In this document: in pieces, positions 59,403-64,000 of the stretch | Position numbering within the stretch: position 1 is the stretch's first letter | How the letters are laid out: the number at the start of each line of letters is the position of its first letter | Source of the DNA: Pseudomonadota bacterium | GTDB taxonomy: Bacteria; Pseudomonadota; Gammaproteobacteria; Acidiferrobacterales; UBA6901 | Assembly (NCBI GenBank): GCA_021783175.1 | Contig: JAJXUF010000009.1 | Span: 3,115-67,114, forward strand | Length of the DNA stretch: 64,000 bases | Reading direction: 5' to 3' | The notes under the pieces: generated by a model | Told to the model about the DNA's origin: nothing | The model's database searches: none | Seen by the model: only the letters and a program-made list of their open reading frames with translations | Translations under genes and position numbers: made by a program

Positions 59403-59978
59403 CTGTTGTGCCGTAAGCCATGCGATGACCTCACCCGCATTATTATTGGGCGGAAATACGGGATAGAAAACCTTCCGAATAAGACCACCCGTTGCAATGA
59501 TCGTTAACCGCTTTATCAGACGTGTGCCCCGATACTCAAATGTTGGCAGCTTCAGCGCTTTAGCTAAAGCAAGTTGTCCATCATTGAGCAACGCAAAGGG
59601 GAGGTGTAGCCTGGCATGGGCTTCTTGTTGGTCTTCCAAATGTTGCGCGCTCACACCAAACACCTCGACACCAAGCTGCTTCAACTCGGCGTGTAAATCG
59701 CGAAAGGCGCATGTTTGCGGTGTGCATCCTCTGGCACCGGGTATGTCATTCCAGCCGATGAGGGGCGGGCTATCGGGACGACCCAGCATGGGGTAGAAAT
59801 AAATAACAAGTGTGCCCGCATATGCGCTGAGATCAACGGCCTTCCCTGCGGTGCTAGTCAGTGAAACCGAAGGTAAGGTGCTTCCCAGTAAATGGTCGCA
59901 TGCACCGTCATCGACTGGAACCGGTAAATTAGCGGGTAACGTGTGGAGGTCTTTTATCATTTTCCTATCCGGGGGCAT
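59397..59978 (-). CDS. peroxiredoxin (AhpC/TSA, BCP-like), cassette gene
   Basis: A 193-residue thiol peroxidase from ATG 59978; ATG 59960 is possible, and the longer frame crosses the recombination site. LSAYAGTLVIYFYPMLGRPD and IPGARGCTPQTCAFRDLHAE give the peroxidatic Cys in GCTPQTC, five residues before a second Cys, as in PrxQ/BCP. VFGVSAQHLEDQQEAHARLH and FALLNDGQLALAKALKLPT follow the fold. It is the outermost leftward cassette, starting 9 bases from junction J2. Confidence 0.85.
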   Translation of the reverse strand: MPPDRKMIKDLHTLPANLPVPVDDGACDHLLGSTLPSVSLTSTAGKAVDLSAYAGTLVIYFYPMLGRPDSPPLIGWNDIPGARGCTPQTCAFRDLHAELKQLGVEVFGVSAQHLEDQQEAHARLHLPFALLNDGQLALAKALKLPTFEYRGTRLIKRLTIIATGGLIRKVFYPVFPPNNNAGEVIAWLTAQQA

Positions 59979-59986
59979 TGTTTTAG

Positions 59987-60004
59987 GTCTAACAGATGTT
60001 ATGC
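59987..60004. repeat. minimal recombination-core site, cassette junction J2
   Basis: GTCTAAC-AGAT-GTTATGC: same architecture as junction J1 at 58515-58532, again with a four-base spacer and no hairpin. It marks the right edge of the cassette cluster. Confidence 0.6.
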
Positions 60005-60367
60005 CGACGATTCTGTCAGTATATCCTCCACCACGTCGCCGGCTGTAATTCGTTCGCGACTGTATATTCAAGCAGACATTTCCTGTTGTCCGGTCCGCAT
60101 ATCATTGACCATGATATACGAACCGGGGAGATGGGCGGCACGGGTCATGCCCTCATCGCGAATGGCCGGAATGCGACAAATTGGACCGCGCTTGCGAGTG
60201 TCCGAGATGGGCCGCTATATAGAGCTTTGCATAGCGACCCACAACGGTGGTTCATTGGCATAAATCCCAAGCTGAAAAGCGGACGCCCACGGCCGTCGAA
60301 TGCTAGGCAGGAGACTGTCGTGTCGGCTCGAACAACTGGTTTCCCCGGACGTACGTCACGGGCCTGC
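60005..60367. other. about 360 bp without a gene
   Basis: Frames on both strands are short and without family. The motif ATATACGAACC appears at about 60114-60125 and again near 61012, the latter beyond the HigA-fusion ORF. No attC is visible. Confidence 0.35.
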
Positions 60368-60937
60368 TCAATGCGTTTGCTCGCCCGGCAGTCCAAGAAC
60401 ATTGATCGAGCATTTCGTTAACCCGTCGAGACACTTCGTAGCAAACGCACTAATTGCATCAGCCTTGTCGGGCTCGTTTAGCTCATTACCGACCGCAGAC
60501 CCTCTCGATCCGTCAGACCTCGTTGTCGCATTTAGGCTTCCCCCTATAGGATCGCTGTGCACCAATTTATGGAGCAACTCCTCGATCGCCTTGCGCTCCT
60601 CATCCGACTCCGAAGGCATCACGAGATCCAAGAGAATCCCGAACTTCGGCTGAGACTTTCGAGGCCAACCTGCATGCCAGTCATCAATGCTTGTCGGGTT
60701 GTTACATAGGTAGTAGATCGTCCCAGTTCGTTCAACGAGCGGACGCGTGAGAATGCCTGCGGAGAACAGATATGCCTGTCTAATCAGTTCCCGCATGCCG
60801 AGCGCCTCCGCAACCGCGGTCTTGCTCAGCTTCAGCGCCGGCAGAATATCCTCGCGCAGCAGCGCGCCCGGATGGGTAGGGCAGCGCTTTGGACTGCGCT
60901 TTGCGACGAACTCACACTTTCGGCCTCCAACGGTCAC
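60368..60937 (-). CDS. HigA-antitoxin N-terminus fused to an unrelated ORF
   Basis: A 189-codon frame. Residues 13-49 (RSPKRCPTHPGALLREDILP, ALKLSKTAVAEALGM) are the DNA-binding start of HigA-type antitoxins (RRPTHPGE.LRED.L..L..S...LA..LG). The pattern stops in mid-helix-turn-helix and is followed by ELIRQAYLFSAGILTRPLVE, TIYYLCNNPTSIDDW and an Asp/Glu-rich helical region of unknown family that looks like the body of another gene lacking its N-terminus. No HigB toxin is visible. This is a chimera created by recombination; whether it is expressed is unknown. Confidence 0.5.
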   Translation of the reverse strand: MTVGGRKCEFVAKRSPKRCPTHPGALLREDILPALKLSKTAVAEALGMRELIRQAYLFSAGILTRPLVERTGTIYYLCNNPTSIDDWHAGWPRKSQPKFGILLDLVMPSESDEERKAIEELLHKLVHSDPIGGSLNATTRSDGSRGSAVGNELNEPDKADAISAFATKCLDGLTKCSINVLGLPGEQTH

Positions 60938-61100
60938 TCAGATCCGCTGTCCGGTTTTCCCAAAATCGGTCATTCCCGACCTTAAGGTTGGTCTGGTCCG
61001 TGGTATACGAACCACCGGCGCTACCCGGCGTGATAAAACGTTCATCACACCGGTTAGCGATCATGGCGTGCAATGCACTTTGCGTTAAGGGCGTAGCTGC

Positions 61101-61541
61101 CTAGGTCCAGACGACCTCGCCAGGCACGATCTCGCCGTCGCTGATGTCGCTTTGTACGAGCGACCCGGCGCGAGCCTGAATCACTAGAAACACCAGTGCG
61201 TCCTTGCCGGTATTGCGCCAGGCGCGCCTGCCGTTGGGCGCCACACGCACGGCGCTGCCCTCGGTCACGGCAATCACTTCGCCATCCACCTGCATTTCGC
61301 CGTGGCCGGAAAGGAAAAGATACAACTCCTCGTTGGCGTTATGCCGGTGATAGAAAGGAATGGCGGCGCCCGCAGGCACATTGTTGACGCTCACTTCCAT
61401 GCTGCTCAGGCCAAGATCTTTCTTTACAAATGCCTTGCCCGGCACAGGCCGCAAAAACGCGGAGTGGATGAAGCTGTGTTTAACCCAGTCGTTGAGCCCG
61501 CCCAGCTGCGCGATCGCGTAGTTCTTTCCGTTCTGATGCAT
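61101..61541 (-). CDS. cupin-domain protein, divergent from TetR gene
   Basis: A 146-residue single-domain cupin from ATG 61541 (GGAG eight bases upstream; the longer frame runs through the operator). PFYHRHNANEELYLFLSGHG EMQVDGE is the first cupin motif with two His and a Glu, and VAPNGRRAWRNTGKDALVFL the second. Such cupins often act as oxalate decarboxylase-like or sensor proteins. Divergent pairing with a TetR gene over a shared palindrome suggests it is the regulator's target. Confidence 0.85.
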   Translation of the reverse strand: MHQNGKNYAIAQLGGLNDWVKHSFIHSAFLRPVPGKAFVKKDLGLSSMEVSVNNVPAGAAIPFYHRHNANEELYLFLSGHGEMQVDGEVIAVTEGSAVRVAPNGRRAWRNTGKDALVFLVIQARAGSLVQSDISDGEIVPGEVVWT

Positions 61542-61591
61542 TGCAACGTCTCCATTGGGTTTAGGTGCAGTGCCGCACAATACGGTAAAAT

Positions 61592-61615
61592 AATATATGT
61601 TCAACAACATATATT
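61592..61615. promoter_or_regulatory. 24-bp palindromic operator between cupin and tetR genes
   Basis: AATATATGTT, a 4-base spacer (CAAC), then AACATATATT: a perfect 10-bp inverted repeat, 50 bp from the cupin start and 12 bp from the TetR start. Typical location and symmetry for a TetR operator controlling both divergent genes. Confidence 0.75.
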
Positions 61616-61626
61616 GAGGGGATCCC

Positions 61627-62283
61627 ATGCCCTATTCCCGTGAGCACAAGAGCCGGACGCGCGAGCGTGTGCTGGCCGGCGCCCTGCGCCTGTTTTCGGA
61701 GCGCGGGTTTGCGCAAGTCACCATCGACGAGGTGATGGCCCATGCTGGTCTCACGCGTGGTGCGTTCTATGCCCACTTCACTTCCAAGGAGCATCTCTAC
61801 GCCGAAGCCATCGATCATGGCATTCGCACCAGCGCGATTGCTGCCTTGGCTGGCGGCCCGAAGGGTCTCAGGACATTAGAGAGCATAGTGGACAGTTACC
61901 TGAGCCGAGGGCACGTGGACGGGAAAATGGCCCCGTGCCCGCTGGCGTTTTTCTCTACCGACGTGGGGGTGCGCGAACACCGGGTGCGCAGCACCTATAC
62001 CACCGCGTTCCTTTCACTGATCGGCGCGATCGGCTCACATGCAAGCGGACCGAAGACCGAAGAGCGCGCGCTCGCCATTGCCGTGCTCATGGTGGGTGGC
62101 GTGGCCGTGAGCACCGCGGTGACTGACTCGACACTGAAGGACAATATTCTCTCGGGCTGCCGGCGCGCCATCATGGATTTGGCCGCAACAACGCAGACAA
62201 AGGCAGCGTCACAATCAGCGGCCAGATTAAGTTCTGCATCGCGCAAGCGCGGGGCGAGCACAGCGTACCGCAGGCCGCGTTGA
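61627..62283 (+). CDS. TetR-family transcriptional regulator
   Basis: A 218-residue regulator. The N-terminal ~55 residues are the TetR helix-turn-helix: TRERVLAGALRLFSERGFAQ VTIDEVMAHAGLTRGAFYAH FTSKEHLYAEAI. The ligand domain contains CPLAFFSTDVGVREHRVRST and a low-complexity C-terminus rich in Ala, Ser, Gln and Arg. GAGGGG before ATG 61627. It probably represses itself and the divergent cupin gene through the 24-bp palindrome. Confidence 0.9.
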   Translation: MPYSREHKSRTRERVLAGALRLFSERGFAQVTIDEVMAHAGLTRGAFYAHFTSKEHLYAEAIDHGIRTSAIAALAGGPKGLRTLESIVDSYLSRGHVDGKMAPCPLAFFSTDVGVREHRVRSTYTTAFLSLIGAIGSHASGPKTEERALAIAVLMVGGVAVSTAVTDSTLKDNILSGCRRAIMDLAATTQTKAASQSAARLSSASRKRGASTAYRRPR

Positions 62284-62547
62284 CGAATGGAATACGGGGT
62301 CAACGGAGCGGATAGTGTTGTTCTTGTGGCCTCGAGGCGTAGGCCGGTGGGCTCGCATCTGAACATCTGCTTTTGGATCAGATCGAAGGTCCGTGCCATC
62401 AGTTTCTGATGTCTGCTCTTTGGATAGGTCGACCGGCTGGTGTTGGTCAGTAACGGCCGATCGAGACTCGCACCTCAAGGGTCCGCTCTGGCCGAGCTGC
62501 ACTCCTTGGACATTCGGCAAGTCTCAGAGTGGAGCGGTCTTTCGAAT

Positions 62548-62874
62548 CTACCGCAGCTTCCCAGCCACGCTACTTCGAAGCTCCTTGAGCAGCTTTCCCA
62601 GGTCTCGTTGCGACAGTGCGCCGGTCAGCAAAAGCATTTCGGCCATCGCATCGTTTTCGGCATACAGGAACGGGGTCGGCACCCCCAGCACATCCGCCAG
62701 ACGCCGTGCAGTAGCAAAATCCGGCCTGTGTTTTCCCGTCTCGTACTGGTTGATTCGCGGGCTCGCCGAAAACGCGTCGATGCCGGCTTTGATGCCCAGC
62801 TGTTTTTGCGAAAGCCCCGCCCGGATACGGGCCTCCTTCAGGCGTTTTGCGATTGGTGATGTCTTGCCGGTCAT
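62548..62874 (-). CDS. XRE-family transcriptional regulator
   Basis: A 108-residue regulator from ATG 62874 (a longer frame to 62934 lacks a better site). RLKEARIRAGLSQKQLGIKA GIDAFSASPRINQYETGKHR PDFATARRLADVLGVPTPFL is a standard XRE domain; the rest is a helical dimerisation region. It is divergent from the XRE gene at 63068 across an operator/promoter region, repeating the arrangement at 14.8-15.4 kb, although its sequence differs from the leftward regulator there. Confidence 0.88.
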   Translation of the reverse strand: MTGKTSPIAKRLKEARIRAGLSQKQLGIKAGIDAFSASPRINQYETGKHRPDFATARRLADVLGVPTPFLYAENDAMAEMLLLTGALSQRDLGKLLKELRSSVAGKLR

Positions 62875-62984
62875 TCCCGCAATTCCAGGTGTCGGTATCA
62901 ATACTGGTGTGTCCCTGGTTAGCCAGGGTTCCATTCCTTGACTAAGAGTTCCTGAATCCAGGCAGGATGATCGTCGGATTCGGC

Positions 62985-63013
62985 TTGACAGGATACTAAG
63001 GATTCCTTAGTCT
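62985..63013 (+). promoter_or_regulatory. promoter with embedded palindromic operator for the XRE gene at 63068
   Basis: TTGACA at 62985-62990 and TAGTCT at 63008-63013 are separated by 17 bases, a good sigma-70 promoter reading right. The spacer contains ACTAAGGATTCCTTAGT (62995-63011), a perfect 17-bp palindrome. A degenerate half (ACTAAGAGTTCCT) occurs at 62941. Binding there would block the promoter; one of the two adjacent XRE proteins is the likely binder. Confidence 0.7.
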
Positions 63014-63067
63014 CTACGCGGATCCGGATCATTCAACAACACTATCCTGCGTAGGGAAAGAGACAGG

Positions 63068-63355
63068 ATGAGAACGAGTGAACAGCAACCCCTCGATGCG
63101 ACAGCGCTGACCCGCGAGCTTGGTCGGCGCGTGCGGGTGCTGCGCGCCGAGCGCGGCTGGAGCCAGGAGGTCTTGGCGGAGCTGGCCGGGCTACACCGCA
63201 ACTACATCGGTCACGTGGAACGTGGAGAAATCCACGTGAGCGTCGTCCAACTCGCCAGAATCGCGCGGGCGTTCGGGCTTCGCCCCGGCGTCTTGATCGA
63301 CGGTCGATCGGGTTCGGGGGCCGCTTCGTCCGCCGACGGCCTGGCGCCGGCGTAA
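63068..63355 (+). CDS. XRE-family transcriptional regulator, close relative of 15105-15374
   Basis: A 95-residue protein from ATG 63068, with GAGACAGG just upstream. ALTRELGRRVRVLRAERGWS QEVLAELAGLHRNYIGHVER GEIHVSVVQLARIARAFGL is nearly the same as the regulator at 15105-15374 (e.g. GLHRNYIGHVER and HVSVVQLARIARAFGL are identical). Only the C-terminal tails differ. The two loci are thus recently duplicated or repeatedly acquired control cassettes. Confidence 0.88.
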   Translation: MRTSEQQPLDATALTRELGRRVRVLRAERGWSQEVLAELAGLHRNYIGHVERGEIHVSVVQLARIARAFGLRPGVLIDGRSGSGAASSADGLAPA

Positions 63356-63518
63356 TCGGGATGCCTGACGTTCCGTATCCCGTCCACTGGTAGGTCTCAG
63401 CAGACGCTAGCGAAACGTCGCGCGGGAAATGGATGGCGTAAATCTCCTTTTCCGTTCTGGATTCCGACTCCGTCACGAGAATCTCTCTTGCATTTACTCA
63501 CAGTTTCGCCGCCCAGGA

Positions 63519-64000
63519 CTACCGGTTTACTTCGGTTTTGGCGATGAGCACCTGGCGTATGCGCGCCAGATGCTCGCCAGGATCGGCCGGACAGGGCGGC
63601 GCCCTGACCGGGGAGTCGCGTTGCTTCAGCGCCCCCGGTGCTTGTTGACGTTCCCGCGCCTGCGCCACCCGGACTCCGGCCTCCGGCGTGAAGCGCCCCG
63701 CCTGCGCCCGGGTGATGAGCGCCCGCAGGTAGCTCAGGGATGATCCGCGGATGGTGTGGGTCGCAAGCCGGCCGGCGAGTTCATCCAGAACGTCTTGCGC
63801 GAGGGTTGATGACAGTGCGGCGAGCTTTTCCCAGGCGAGCTGGACTTCCCGATCGGAAAGTGTTTTCGGGAAAATCAATTCACTACCACTTTCGGTGCCT
63901 TCCGCTTCTGCTCTCCCGTCTGCGCTCGATGTTGCTGTCGAGGGCGGTGGTTGTGGTGGTTTGGGTTCTCTTGGTGGTTCTATGATGGTTAGGGTGACAC
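63519..64000 (-). CDS. C-terminal part of an ICE/pathogenicity-island replication-type protein (STY4528-like), runs off the window
   Basis: Reading leftward from the right edge the frame is open: a Pro/Ser/Glu-rich linker (EPPREPKPPQPP) and then LIFPKTLSDREVQLAWEKLA ALSSTLAQDVLDELAGRL, GSSLSYLRALITRAQAGRFT PEAGVRVAQARERQQAP. The last part resembles the C-terminal domain of STY4528-type island replication proteins, where GSP.gYLRgL..RA.aG.F.PEaG.rVA..R is conserved. An internal TTG at 63878 could start a short form, but the open frame to the edge argues for a longer gene. The N-terminus lies outside the window. Confidence 0.55.
   Translation of the reverse strand, partial: VTLTIIEPPREPKPPQPPPSTATSSADGRAEAEGTESGSELIFPKTLSDREVQLAWEKLAALSSTLAQDVLDELAGRLATHTIRGSSLSYLRALITRAQAGRFTPEAGVRVAQARERQQAPGALKQRDSPVRAPPCPADPGEHLARIRQVLIAKTEVNR

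Noticed and set aside
55950..60004. CRISPR array
   Set aside because: The repeated elements are imperfect palindromes of different length and sequence with genes between them, i.e. attC sites, not short identical repeats with uniform spacers.

Overview
The window looks like a high-GC proteobacterial chromosome, most likely a gammaproteobacterium. The pointers are a CsrA homologue, attC-bearing gene cassettes, an RFN (FMN) riboswitch ahead of ribB, a P2-type replication-endonuclease remnant and ICE-type secretion genes. The genus cannot be fixed from sequence reading alone. Nearly everything here is accessory DNA. I saw no rRNA, no complete tRNA, no CRISPR array and no integrase.

1-10.3 kb is a lower-GC defence-like patchwork, mostly leftward. 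It holds a truncated DUF262 gene, a lipoprotein, a tight three-gene operon with two HNH-type proteins and an unknown partner, a phage gpA remnant, and a four-gene group ending in a GIY-YIG/DUF4357 protein. 10.3-15.7 kb is a discrete island: the 3' half of a tRNA-Thr(UGU) gene, two 75-bp related direct repeats, an AAA ATPase plus subtilisin pair matching the IetAS anti-phage system, and two divergent XRE regulators over paired palindromic operators. 15.4-17.8 kb is a graveyard of IS21 and IS1380 fragments.

17.8-43.1 kb is the centrepiece: a leftward biosynthetic locus. The first block (30.5 to 17.8 kb) encodes PEP mutase, a 2-aminoethylphosphonate-type aminotransferase, a PntC-like nucleotidyltransferase, an asparagine synthetase, a cupin, a split transketolase, two HprK-like P-loop proteins, an MFS exporter, a Nudix protein and a class I aminotransferase. 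The second block (40.4 to 32.0 kb) encodes an alpha/beta hydrolase, a START-fold cyclase, an acyl reductase/SDR, a nucleotidyltransferase-fold protein, an unknown protein, an ACP, a Cys-less ketosynthase partner, a complete ketosynthase and a CYTH protein. A LuxR-type regulator and a riboswitch-controlled ribB follow. A conserved 157-bp element lies upstream of both blocks and is a candidate shared control region. Together the genes suggest an undescribed phosphonate joined to, or co-made with, an acyl/polyketide chain.

43.3-55.6 kb is a partial conjugative type IV secretion module: VirB2-like, VirB3-VirB4 fusion, VirB5-, B6-, B8-, B9- and B10-like proteins, an outer-membrane-type protein, lipoproteins, a CsrA homologue and a Cys-rich protein. 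VirB11, VirD4, relaxase and integrase are not present. Degenerate copies of one ~435-bp sequence, carrying a broken replication-relaxation-like gene, lie at 15.9 kb and 43.3 kb and bracket the biosynthetic locus, so it may be cargo of the element.

55.9-60.0 kb is a cluster of integron cassettes without an integrase; the left part faces right and the right part faces left. 60.3-64.0 kb has a HigA-fusion ORF, a cupin/TetR pair over a palindrome, a second XRE pair like the one at 15 kb, and the 3' part of a replication-type gene running off the window.
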